A stretch of DNA of 64,000 nt from positions 1,488,001-1,552,000 of the forward strand of contig JBANSL010000004.1 of assembly GCA_037127255.1 (NCBI GenBank). Reading direction: 5' to 3'. Origin of the DNA: Persicaria tinctoria (lineage: Eukaryota; Streptophyta; Magnoliopsida; Caryophyllales; Polygonaceae). Position numbers and translations under genes: made by a program. The first letter of the stretch is position 1. Every line of letters starts with the position of its first letter. Below, piece after piece: positions 1 to 14,025 of this stretch. The notes under the pieces were generated by a model. That model was not told where the DNA came from, searched no databases, and saw only the letters and a program-made list of their open reading frames with translations.

Positions 1-180
1 AAAAGTTCCTATCTTGACACTAGTTCTATGATAGATCTTTTCAAACAAAGGAAAGTGTATACCTCTCTCTCTTAGAGTAGCATTATCATATAAGTATTTA
101 GTAATAATCCAAATCTGAGTTTAGCATGACCACGTTTGAAGCACGGAGATTTAGTATATGACTAGTTCATGAAGTTTAAC

Positions 181-3100
181 CTTTGATATGTGGACCCCAA
201 GGTTACGATGAACGCCGGAACATTCAATACAAATTAGCACCCCAAGGTTTAAGGATGCCCAATCTGGTTCTGGAGCTCCACAATCAGCACATTTATCGTT
301 GCCTAATACCTTTCTCAAAAGGATAATAGGCCTTTCAACTTTTATACTTATACGCTGCCGGAAACTTTTGGTTCCATGTCCAAAACTTGAAGATCCAAGC
401 TTCTTCTTTGATGAAACTTCTTCACTGATTGAGATATCTGAGTTGGAAGACATCTCTGAGGAACCACAATCACTTGTTGCACTTGGATCCCGCTCATCCG
501 GTCCGGCAGGATAAGACTAATATGCAATTTTCTTCTGATCAGTACAATGATTTCAAGCAGCAAAAACTTGAGAGAATTAGAATTTCGGTTCAATTTACAC
601 CTCTTCTATTCCTTGTGAACTTAGCAACGTTGCAATAACTCCCCTGATCTTTTCAACCCATTCCATTTGATCACTTTCACTCTCAGCCTGCAAATAATAA
701 CACTCAAGTTACAAATTTCTAGCTGTCAATCATGCATTTGGGCTGATCAATCTGCAGTTAAAATACTATGAATAACAGTACTAGCATTTTCCAAGTTCCT
801 TGTTACCTGCAACGTGTAGCTCTTTGCTGGTGATATAATCCTGAAGCAGAACCTTAGATCAGACTGTTCTGCATCTAACTTGATTGTTGATGTCAGAAGG
901 TTCACAGTGTGACGTGCTAAATTCTTTTCATCATTCACAGCAGAGGAATGACCTAGCCAACGTCCAAACATTCCTGAGCCAGGGTCTGAGTAATTGCCCT
1001 TTTGACATGATTGCCGATCTGCGTTTGCCTGAATATGGTTAAAAAACTGGACTAATAAGTTATCATTTTTAATGAGTTTCACAAGTTGCATGTATTCCTT
1101 GATATTTCGTATACCTTGTTACGTTGCTTGCGATAGTAGTATAACATCCCACGGCTGTCAAGAACAAAAAACCTTCTCTTCCAGTCACCCCTTAAACTAG
1201 AAGAACGCTTACAGAGATATCCTTGTCGGATGATCTGAACCTGCAAAACAGCAGTTGCACCGAGTAAACCAACTAGATGAGAAAAAATGCAATATAGCAT
1301 CATCACAGGTTGTCCCAAACATGGAAATAAATTTGAATAAACACCTTCCCATCTGCAGAAGACTGCATAACTTCCTCTATTGGTTTTAAGGCCCTAGATA
1401 AAGATTGTAATGTATCATTAATAGACAAATCCTGGTTGACAATTTGACATTGTCTGCCTTGTTGATCAATCTGCCGTTTGTATTCCTCCATCTTTTCAGT
1501 ACGAGTTGATAGCTCTTGATTGGAGCTCTCTTTTGTCTGCTGTGAATAAGTCAACACCTACAACACGCCATGACTGAGCTTTTGATAGAGTAGACGAAAC
1601 ATAATGCTGACTATCATGCTAGGAACACAGTATACTCACTGATGTGGATCAAACAAGAATGAAACATGACGCTATAAAAACTGTCTTGATAATTGATCTT
1701 TCCTTTTTTTCACTCTTCAGCCAAGGGAGAGATGCAAGTAATTTGTTAAGCTTCTCTTAAGCTTAAAACTCAGTTGGTTAAACTGGAAAGAAATGAGTTC
1801 GGTGACAACTTTTTTGAAATGCAGCCATTGACAGACTCATAAACTCGAATCCGCGTCAAAGGAAGAAGTTTAAATACTGCATAAATTTTCTCAGAAATTT
1901 TTGGGATCATCATTCATCTAAAAGTTAGAAAAAAGAAGTTCTAGTAAATAGCCAAGATCTAATCAACTTCTTCCAATAAGTTTGTCATCTCCAGCTTTTG
2001 ATTTATAGCAAATGACACTACATCAGCGTCATTAAACACTAAGATGAACATGAAATGTAATCATAAACATGCCTAGTGGACAAATTTATATCACACATTA
2101 TTATAATATTGTTGGAGCAATTTCTTTTTCTTTTTTTTTTATTGTGGTCACTGGAGGGGCTTGGGTCATCCATCCTGAATTCCCGTTTACAAGAAACCTT
2201 AACTCCGTTCAAATAGTCATGGAGTATTTATTAAAAAAAGTGGCACATTAATCCATCTAAACCTTTCTTCACCTACACTCAATCCAATAGCTCTCCCAAA
2301 TAATGCACTATTGATCATTTTTATTCAATGAAAAATCCATCATGAATGGGAAAAGATATTTTTATTTTTGAAGATCCAAATAGTCATTTGTAGTCTTGAA
2401 ATCTCAATAAAGCTAGAACTTCCTCAGGTAACATTGCACTTGCAAAAATGTTATCCTCTCACAAGGAAGTTCATTGTATTATCTTTGCAACACTTCACTT
2501 CTGGTCAATTTGAATTTCCCCTATATCCTCTTTATTGGGCATAGCAAAGTGAGCTTAAGGAAATATACCTCACATTGCAGATTGAAAGAAAACTTGACTT
2601 GGTTTATTTTTACCTTGGAAAATTGAAACATAGGACTATTCTTTAGTGTTTACTCTTGTCCAAAAATAATTGCTCTGTTGGTGTGTTGACTCTTATGCTA
2701 AAAATAAATTGGAATATATTGACTTTTAGCAAGGACAGTAGTTCTGCTTGTTCTTGCCAATTCTAGTTATCTCATCGTTCTTTTGCTTCTATATAGACAT
2801 TATTTACCAAATTCTGTGTACAAACAGGTGAACAGCTAAACAATTTTATCAAGTAATGCACAGAAAGACATGAAGAATAAGAACATATTAGTTAAGACGT
2901 GAACCTACCTGCTGGATGTAAGGCTCCATATGCTGTAACATATCATATCCCTGAAGAGAAAATTAAAGTGGCTGAAAAGTGTAACAATCAATAAGAAGAC
3001 ATCTAATGTAATGAAGATTCCAGAGAACAATATGAACCTGCTTAAAGTAATGAAGATAAGAGTCCATCATCCTGCTAACAGCTTCCAGAAAGTCAGACCT

Positions 3101-3445
3101 TTTCGTGGCCTCAACATTAGAAACTGCAGTAACCTGAAACACCTGATTATTAGCTTCTTGCACATACCAACTTGCTTCATTAACCCTATAACATTCCAAG
3201 AAACTAACGCATAAGTTTGCAGCAATTCACCAGATTGAACCGTGCGTCTTCATAAGAAGATCTAGCAGCATAAAGTTCCTGAAATATCTCTATAACAAAT
3301 TAGTTAATGAAAGAAACAGTCATAGACATCCATTTATGCATTAGAACAAAATTATGTATGAGTTAAAATTTGTATTTACCTCTTCTATCATTGCAGCAAT
3401 ATCCTTCCTAGTATTTTTCTTGAGAGCCAAAAACCGCTCCCGTGC
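181..3445 (-). CDS. ACAP-type Arf GTPase-activating protein (AGD1-4-like), partial gene
   Basis: Proteins of this family stimulate GTP hydrolysis on Arf GTPases at endomembranes; the plant form has BAR, PH, ArfGAP and ankyrin parts. Nine exons with GT/AG borders can be placed: 3380-3445, 3231-3278, 3038-3133, 2909-2950, 1345-1557 (BAR, e.g. [14 protein letters not shown]), 1115-1242 (PH start, [27 protein letters not shown]), 807-1028, 601-687 (PH end, [11 protein letters not shown]) and 181-516 (ArfGAP zinc finger CADC-x16-CIEC, then [13 protein letters not shown]). All joins keep frame and no internal stop was seen. The ankyrin end would lie left of the window. Roughly the first 110 residues of BAR should lie right of 3445 but are absent before the SelO remnant begins at about 3870, so the 5' end appears lost. 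Introns at 1558-2908 and elsewhere are AT-rich with nothing else recognised. Confidence 0.85.
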
Positions 3446-3870
3446 CTGCAACAAAGAATTCATTATAATTTATAAACCTGAGCCGGAAATACAGTTATGA
3501 AATGGAATCCGAGCTCTTGATCAGACATCAAGTACAATTCCAGGAACTTGAAATTAAGGATCCTATGGTAAGTCAATTGACACAAGTACCCAGATATCCA
3601 GAAGTTTATTTCAGCTACTTCAGTAATTTAGCTCTAATTATGCTCCCATGCTGCAAGTACAAACTACAAAGTAGACAGGGTTTCTTAGACAGTAAACATA
3701 CCATTTGGGTTTCAAGTCTTAAAGGAGGATGGTCCATTCTATTACACACACCAAATCATAAAGAAACAATGGATTTCAATAGTGATATGGTACTCATTGA
3801 ATTTATACAGACTCAGCAACACTATTATCATGAATGGATTCATATCCCTTCAATAACAGAGTTCCTTGGA

Positions 3871-7155
<3,285 letters not shown>

Positions 7156-7159
7156 TGCA

Positions 7160-7195
7160 GTTTTTCTTTTTCTTTTTCTTTTTCCTTTTTTTTTA
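7160..7195. repeat. (CTTTTT)n low-complexity tract upstream of the SelO start
   Basis: A pyrimidine-rich run of TTTTTC units lies just upstream of the SelO ATG (minus strand GA-rich, in the expected 5' UTR or promoter). Such GA/CT tracts are common in plant core promoters and leaders. No TATA box was assigned. Confidence 0.5.
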
Positions 7196-7622
7196 AATGT
7201 CCGAATTATAGCGGAGTAAAACCACTCGGTGGACTTAAAAACCGGGGAGGGGTGCGTGTGGGTTGTTGTTGAATCTCGTGCGGTGCGTCCAAAATGATAC
7301 CAACGGGAGAAATCGCATTTTGTTTCGTAGGCGGTTAGATATTTGTGGTCTTGTGGAAGTTGTAAGATTGATCGAATTCATCCATCCTTTTGATCGAACT
7401 GAATCATACGAGCATCTCCCACGATTTTTCCATTTTGAAAATTTTAGAGTTTTTGAAGGATTTTAATGTATTTTTTTGTTTAATAGATTTTCGTCTCCTT
7501 CTCCAGAATGTAAAAGCGACAGTAAAAATAGATATGATTTGCAACGTTCTTCAAACTAAATGATTCTTTAAATCTTCAAAATGGGAAAGCTATTAGAGTT
7601 AAAGTAAAATTAATTTGAGAAA

Positions 7623-7735
7623 TGAGCCCCAGTCGGGGTGGCTCACTGGTAGGGAGCAGAGGAGAAGTCGTGAGGTCTCGGGTTCGATCCCTACCTCCAT
7701 CTCTTTCTTTGGGTAAAAATTCAAGGTTTACCTGG
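7623..7735 (+). mobile_element. tRNA-derived SINE head and start of body
   Basis: The stretch has an internal RNA polymerase III promoter layout. An A-box-like TGGCTCACTGG lies near 7640 and a B-box GGTTCGATCCC near 7680, about 35 nt apart, as in a tRNA gene. The tRNA fold itself is not complete (no matching acceptor arms seen), so it is read as the tRNA-related head of a SINE. It is followed by the body sequence (TTCAAGGTTTACCTGGTGCG) that is amplified downstream. Confidence 0.7.
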
Positions 7736-8140
7736 TGCGTGGCTCTTGCCGAGTGGGTCACGTGTGTCTCTTTCCTTGGGTGAAAATTCAAGGTTTACCT
7801 GGTGCGTGGCTCTTGCCGGCTGGGGTCACGTGTGTCTCTTTCCTTGGGTGAAAATTCAAGGTTTACCTGGTGCGTGGCTCTTGCCGGCTGGGTCACGTGT
7901 GTCTCTTTCCTTGGGTGAAAATTCAAGGTTTACCTGGTGCGTGGCTCTTGCCGGCTGGGTCACGTGTGTCTCTGGTGCGTGGCTCTTGCCTAAGAGAGAT
8001 ATGTATTTATGGTGCGTGGCTCTTGCCGGCTGGGTCACGTGTGTCTCTTTCTTTGGGTGAAAATTCAAGGTTTACCTGGTGCGTGGCTCTTGCCTAAGAG
8101 AGATATGTATTTAAGGTTTACCTGGTGCGTGACTCTTGGG
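7694..8140 (+). repeat. Tandem array of the SINE body (about 67-bp unit)
   Basis: Starts of the repeated core GGTGCGTGGCTCTTGCC lie at 7734, 7801, 7869, 7936, 7974, 8011, 8078 and 8124. Full units are 67-68 bp; the shorter spacings (37-46 bp) are truncated units, two of which share a TAAGAGAGATATGTATTTA insert. The unit continues the SINE body that begins at 7694. Open frames running through it arise only because the unit lacks stops. Confidence 0.9.
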
Positions 8141-8221
8141 TGGACAACCTCAAAATGAGAAATATGTATTTAGTTTCCCCATTTTTGAGATGGTCTAATA
8201 GGAGTAATTTTTTTTTTTTTC

Positions 8222-8463
8222 TGATGAGAAGCCCACCTTTGATGGTAAATTTCGAGCATGTAACTCAACCAGCAAGAGCCATGTACCAGATAAACCGACT
8301 CAACCCACTATTTTTTTTTCATCAAGAGGAAGTAACTTTTTATGATGAGGAGCCCACCTTTGGTGGTAAATTTCGAGCACGTAACTCAACCAGCAAGAGC
8401 CATGTACCAGATAAACCGACTCAACCCACTAATTTTTTTCATCAAGAGGGAGTAACTATTGAG
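8222..8463 (-). repeat. Two diverged inverted copies of the SINE body, tandem period 121 bp
   Basis: Copies start at 8222 and 8343 (TGATGAGRAGCCCACCTTTG). Within each, the part reading CAGCAAGAGCCATGTACCAG is recognisably the reverse complement of the core of the upstream array (CTGGTGCGTGGCTCTTGCCG). The two units are much closer to each other than to the upstream array. Confidence 0.75.
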
Positions 8464-8580
8464 GATGTTTCAATTTTTATCATCTAACTTTCGATGTATT
8501 ATTTGTGTTAATTTTTTCCACGATCACATTTTTCGACTATTTTATGTTTAAGGTTTTGTCTCTTCTTCATTGACCATTAC

Positions 8581-11262
8581 ATTTTTTTTTACAGTAGGCA
8601 AACATTAGGAGCTGCTACTGAAAAAGTAGCGTAACTCCAAGATCATCCTGCAGGATGATGTTACAAAACTCCCTGTGGTAGGAGATGGACCGTAAATTAC
8701 AGATAATTCCTTTTCTAACAATATAATCCGCCGGCATGTTAGCTGCTCTGTAGATATGATGGATCTCTACCATTTCAAACTCCGAAAGAAGAGTAGTAAT
8801 TTCTTCAACTTGTCTCATAATTTCCCATCTTGGATTTTGCTGATGCTTTAAAGATTTAACCAGGACTTGGTTGTCACTTTCCAAAATGATCTTCATAAAG
8901 CCTTTCTCCTTTGCTCTTTGCAGCCCCATCAGGATGGCTGACGCCTCCACTTGGATGACTGAATCTTCATTTACTTCTTTGGAAAAAAATATCAATAATA
9001 TGACCCTCGGAATCCCTAATGATCCCACCTATCTGGCTCTTGCCAGAAAGGTTGACAGAAACATCTACAAGCTAGTGGCCTACTCCATCTAGTAGTAGCC
9101 CTTTTATTTTTAGTAATATTGGCCTTATTTGTGCGGCCCGATCCATCTCTCCAATCTTGAAGAATATGTTTGATTCTCCTAAGAATTTGTTCCTTAATAT
9201 CAGGTTGTTTATGTCTAAAGATAAGTTCATTCCTAATTTGCCACATTGTTTGCCAAATACAGACGAGCTCTTCAAACTTGTGGCTTGCCTTTTTAAGCCG
9301 ATCTAGTTTAGAGTGGAGAGAGCTCGTATTATTAAGGTATGGGAAAAACATACCAGTTTGTTGCTCGAAGAGGGCTATAACTTCTCTTGAAAAATTACAC
9401 TTTGTGAAGAGGTGGGTTGCATCCTCTATTGCAGAGTAAGCATTGGCTTAGGACCCTATTAACCTACCTATTAAGACGGGATGTTGTCGGAAGCCCATCA
9501 ATCCTTAATCTCCACAAAAAATTCTTGGTTCTTGGTAGGAGATTCGGTTTCCAATTCCAAGTGTGTGCATCAGGTTCATTTGTTGGAGGAGTAATTATAT
9601 TTCTCGTTGACTTGGTAGTAAAGTTTCCAGTTGCATCTGGTTTCCAGATTAGCTTATCCTGGTCCTGATAAGGTGGTATTCTAATTGAGATCGAGGATCT
9701 TTTGAGTGATATCAATAGGAAACATCCGTCTTAGGAGGTCTTCATTCCATTTGTTTCTATCTGTAATAAGGTCGATCTTTAACCATTAAGGAAGGATCAT
9801 TGTTACCCAAGAAAGGAAAAAGGCTAAGAGATCGATGAGATCCAAGGGTCCTTCCAAACATTAATTTTGGAACCATTGCCTACAATCCAAAGAATACCTT
9901 CTTCAAATTTCTACCTAAGAGAGATAAGTCTACCAAATTGCCAGGAGGTGTCCTTTTTATTAAAATTGCTTATATTCTCATGGGCAAGATATTTTTCTTT
10001 GATAATTCTCACCCAAGGGCTATCCTCGTTATTATAAATTTTCCACAGGAGTTTCATTTGTAGACAACTATTAAGATCTTCTGCTTTCCTGAGACCCAGT
10101 CCACCTTGAGATTTTGGTTTACATATTTGATCCCAACCAATGAGAGGGACATATCTGTCATTTTGAGTTTTGTTCCAAAAGAAGTTTATGTTGATCTGAT
10201 CTATTTGGTTGAGAATACCTTTAGGAAGTAAGAAGTTCTGCATGAGATAATTAATCTTGGAGCTCAAATTTGATTGGATGAGCACAGCTCTACCGGCTGT
10301 GAGAGACTCGATGCTTTCCATTTAGCTAACTGTTTTTTGAGGTTGTCCACCGCCTCATCAAAAACACAATTTTTAATTCGACCATTTACAAGAGGAATAC
10401 CCAGATACTTTTCCAAAGTTTTCGAGATAGGAATACCCATATGAGCGGAAAGATCTCAAGCCAAATTTGGATTAACATTCCTGGAGCACTGAAGAGAGCT
10501 TTTATTATAGTTGATTGTGAGTCCCGACAGATTTGAAAAATTGTTTATGATATTTTGGATCGTATTCAAACTAGTGTGAGCAGCCTTAGAGAAGATAATG
10601 ATATAATCCGCAAAAGTTAAAAAAGGGATAGGCGTACCATTTTTCTTGATCTTAATACCTATCAGGGCATCTTCTAGTAAATCTTCTTTATGAAGTTCTC
10701 GTGACAATCTCTCCATAACAAGGACAAAGAGATAGGGAGCAAGAGGATCCCCTTGTCTAATCCCTCTATTTGGTTTGAATACAGGACTAGGAGTATTATT
10801 AACTAAAACTGAGAAAGACGTAGTAGTGATACATTTCATAACCCAGTTAATCTAAGTCGGATGAAAACCAAATTTCTCAAGAACAACTTTAATGTAAGAC
10901 CAATTTATTTTGCATATGTTTTTTTCCATATCCAGTCTTAGAGCCATCCAACCTTGTTTTCCTTTTTGTTTATGGAAAGAATGAAAAATCTCATGAGCTA
11001 AAAGGGTGTTATCCTGGATTGATATTCCTTTCACAAATGCACCTTGGAAAGGGTTTATGAGTTTGAGGAGGATCTTTTTAAGACGATTTGCAAGAATTTT
11101 ATAGATGACCTTATAAACAGTAGTATTAGAGAGACTAATAGGTCTATAGTGATTAATAGTTGTGGGATTTTCAGTTTTTGGAATCAGGGCTATAAAGGTT
11201 TGATTAATCTCGGAGAGAAGTTGACCATTGCATATTTTTGTTCCGTTATCACTGTGTGAATA
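8581..11262 (-). mobile_element. Degenerate 5'-truncated L1-type LINE (RT, zf-RVT, RNase H)
   Basis: Read on the minus strand, the pieces occur in normal LINE order. The reverse transcriptase begins near 11260 (IALIPKTENP, HYRPISLSNT, YKILANRLKKIL, then a palm block at about 10910). RT continues at 10456-10839 (RGIRQGDPLAPYLF, then FADYIIIF where FADDIIIF is expected). The thumb/connection lies at 9911-10321, a zinc-binding zf-RVT domain at 9464-9715 (FLWRLRIDGLPTTSRLNR), and an RNase H-like domain at 8615-9028 (QVEASAILMGLQRAKEKG, LESDNQVLVKSL). Several frameshifts and stops separate them. A T-run at about 8581-8592 (poly-A on the minus strand) marks the 3' end. The endonuclease domain is absent, as expected of 5' truncation. 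One catalytic Asp of the FADD box is replaced by Tyr. Confidence 0.85.
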
Positions 11263-11352
11263 TATAATTTTTAAAAATTTCTTAATTGTTGATTTTTCTA
11301 TCTTATTTAATAATGCTCTTCTTTAACGGGATTTTCTACTTTTTAAGAGTTC

Positions 11353-11414
11353 CGATTGGACCTCCGACAACGTCGGAGATGCGCCTTGTCGGAGATGCGC
11401 CGGAGGTCCAATCG
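11353..11414. repeat. Inverted repeat with an internal 14-bp tandem duplication
   Basis: CGATTGGACCTCCG at 11353-11366 is exactly inverted at 11401-11414. Between the arms GTCGGAGATGCGCC occurs at 11372-11385 and again at 11388-11401. The flanking sequence to about 12,420 is CT/GA-rich with no recognised gene. Confidence 0.7.
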
Positions 11415-12444
11415 ACTTCGTCGGAATCGAGAAAGATCGGCCTAGGCGAAGGGAAAAAGGCATAAAGGTGAAGTTTTGTTGGGTTTAAGAACAAAAGGAG
11501 GAGGAGGAGAGAGCTTACCGAGCTCAAACAAGAAACAGGGGAAGAAGGCGAAGAGGAGTGGCTCGACGAGGGCTTTTCCGCAATCCCTGGCTACTGTCGC
11601 GGTTTCCTTCGAGAACAGGGGCAAGGGTCAGCGATGTTACTTGGATCGGTTGTGAAAACAGAGGACGAGGGAGACGGAACTGGGGTAGCTGCTGGCGGTT
11701 TTGGCGACCGGAACAAAAGGTAAGGTGGTGGTGGTCATCGGCGTCCACGACGGGGAAAACAGGGAGGAGGAGTGAGAGTGTTGGGTGGTGTTTGAAGGTA
11801 AGGGGAAAGGAAGGTTTCTCCTCTTTTTGACTTGCTTTGTGATTTTTGAACACAAAAGGGTTGTTCAGATTGGCATGGGAGGGAAAATCAAGAGACAACA
11901 CACAGAGCAGAGAGCCGCTACTCACACAACAACGGTCAAAATTTGAATTTCGACCGTTAACTAGTCTCTAGCAACCGAACAACTCAACTGAAAGTCGTTC
12001 GACGACACCCCTCCGGTGCCGGAAACACACAACTCTGTTCGGATTCGGATTCTACACCACCAAAAGATATTCATAGAATCAAAGCTGGAGCTACAGAATT
12101 AGACTTGTCGAGTTTCAGAGATTTTAGAAGAAGGGTGAAGAGTACCTCGCGCTCTTTATCCGGAAAAACGACTACCTAAACCCACCCTTCCCCAAATTGT
12201 CCTCAAATTTACATTCCTGATACATCAAAGAACCTTAATCCATAAAAGATTTGCATTTAACCTTGAATCGAAGAAACGCCTTTGAAGCCTGAGTCGCAGT
12301 AACCCGAACCCTAACTTTCTCTCTCCTTTCCTCTCGCTCTCTACTTACCGCCTTTCCTCATCTCTTCTCTTCCAACACCACATCCTTCTTCTTTCCCTTC
12401 TTCCCCCATCCCCTCTTCTACTTCTTTTGAAAATGCTTCTTTTG

Positions 12445-12644
12445 AAAATGTGAATCATGAAACTGAGAAAGCAAGAGCAACGAATGATACAACAGAAGCT
12501 CAGAAACAGATAAGAGCTGAATCAAAGAGAAGCATAGATGGAGAAAATGCACAGAGAACCCAGGTTGATAGCAAAACTGAGCAACAAGACAGTACAGAGC
12601 CAGCAGGGCACTTACAACATACAAATCAACAAGGAAAATCATAG
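12445..12644 (+). other. Unrecognised hydrophilic reading frame fragment
   Basis: A stop-free stretch encodes a strongly hydrophilic peptide (e.g. TEKARATNDTTEAQKQIRAE, ENAQRTQVDSKTEQQDS) and ends in TAG at about 12,644. It follows a CT-rich leader-like stretch (12,300-12,420). Amino-acid use is biased as in a real or formerly real coding region, but no family is recognised. It may be a transposon gag fragment or a broken exon. The region from 11,263 to 12,440 has no other supported gene, and 12,645-13,139 is AT-rich with nothing seen. Confidence 0.3.
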
Positions 12645-13139
12645 AAACAACCTGAGCTACAGAATGAGAATACTGATGCACCAACCCCAGCTGGATTTTA
12701 GTGCATTTGTAATTTTGTAATATTATGTTTGAATCCTCCCTTGGTGATCTTGCTTTCATATTCTTACATTCACACATGAAATGGTTGTTGTATTATGCTG
12801 TCTAAAAGAATTTTGGCAACTATAAAGAAGCACCATATTTGGACATTTGAATTAAATATCTAGCCATTTTTAATATGATTGATAAATATAATATTGGAAA
12901 CAAATATTTAAACTTCCCTTAATAATATCGATTGATAAGAAAATAAACTTTTGATTAGTATGAAAATAGGAAACAAATATGTTTAAAATAGAAAACGTGT
13001 ATTTTAAAATTTCATCAATAATATTGATCAATAAGAAAATACCATTTGAATAAAAAAATTCAAGTTTAATTGTGGACGTGACATGTTAGCAAAATGCTAG
13101 CAAAATTAGTATTATTAATATATAGATAGATAGATAGAT

Positions 13140-13400
13140 GAAAATTATTGTTAAAAAGATTTAAAAAAATTATAACAATATTATATTTGATAATTCATAC
13201 ACATTTGTGAAAAAATATTTTGAAAAATCATAAAAATATTTTTCTAAAAAATACATATGAGTAAAAGTCACAAAATAACAACATTTTAGCAAAAAGGTTC
13301 TTTTTACTATGATTCTTCAAAATATTTTTTGACATACGTGTATGATTTGTCAAATATAATATTATTATAATTTTTTTAAAAAAATTTAACAATAATTTTC
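13140..13400. mobile_element. Foldback MITE-like element, about 261 bp
   Basis: The left arm from GAAAATTATTGTTAAAAAGA (13140) and the right arm ending AATTTAACAATAATTTTC (13400) are inverted copies over about 90 bp, with only a few mismatches and an unpaired centre of roughly 80 bp. The sequence is very AT-rich and non-coding. A short (GATA)n run precedes it. A target-site duplication could not be assigned with confidence. Confidence 0.75.
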
Positions 13401-13753
13401 ATACAAACTAATTTTATAACGCACCGAATGATACATGATGATGTGTTATAGGGATCTTTACTGATTTATTGCATAGATTGAACATCAGCCATTCATTTCC
13501 TATCTTTCGGGTCATATTTAGGATAACTGGATAAGGAACATCTTCTGTCCATTATCCCTTCCGAGCTTGCACCCGATTCACAAAAAAAGTAAAGAAAGTA
13601 AAGAAACAAGCGACCACCCACCCAGTTGACTTGAGGGGATCAAGCTAGAGAGAATTGATGAGAGCTTCAGATCTGTAGTTGTCATCGTCGTCGGAATTGA
13701 ATCGAGTTCATTTTTTATTTTCGATCAGCTTCCTGTTATTGCAACTGTTACTG

Positions 13754-14005
13754 GTATGTCATTTCTTAACCAAAACCTCAATACTCTATTAATTCAACTT
13801 CTTTTTATATGTTTCTCTTCTGTCGTCAATCCATCTATATAATTATAATATATCTCGCTAGTTTAGTCTGTTTTGATGTGTTTATTAGTTAATTAGTTTT
13901 TAGAGTTTGGCTTTGCTTTATATATTTGATTCAACGATTCCATCAGACTCTTATTCGAAAAGTCTGAAGCTTGCGTCTGCAATTTATGCTTCCCTTGATT
14001 TACAG
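13754..14005 (+). other. Probable 5'-UTR intron of the NLR gene
   Basis: A GTATGT donor after ...TTACTG at 13753 and a TTTACAG acceptor ending at 14005 sit just upstream of the NLR start codon at 14026. Plant NLR genes often have a leader intron. The preceding 13,440-13,753 would be promoter and leader. Confidence 0.45.
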
Positions 14006-14025
14006 GAACATCCACCATCCTCCCA

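Noticed and set aside
7630..7700. A functional tRNA gene
   Set aside because: A and B boxes are present but no acceptor stem or plausible anticodon arm can be folded; the flanking repeated body fits a SINE.
7746..8060. Repeat protein encoded by the open frames in the tandem array
   Set aside because: Frames exist on both strands only because the 67-bp unit lacks stops; the repeated peptide changes frame between units.
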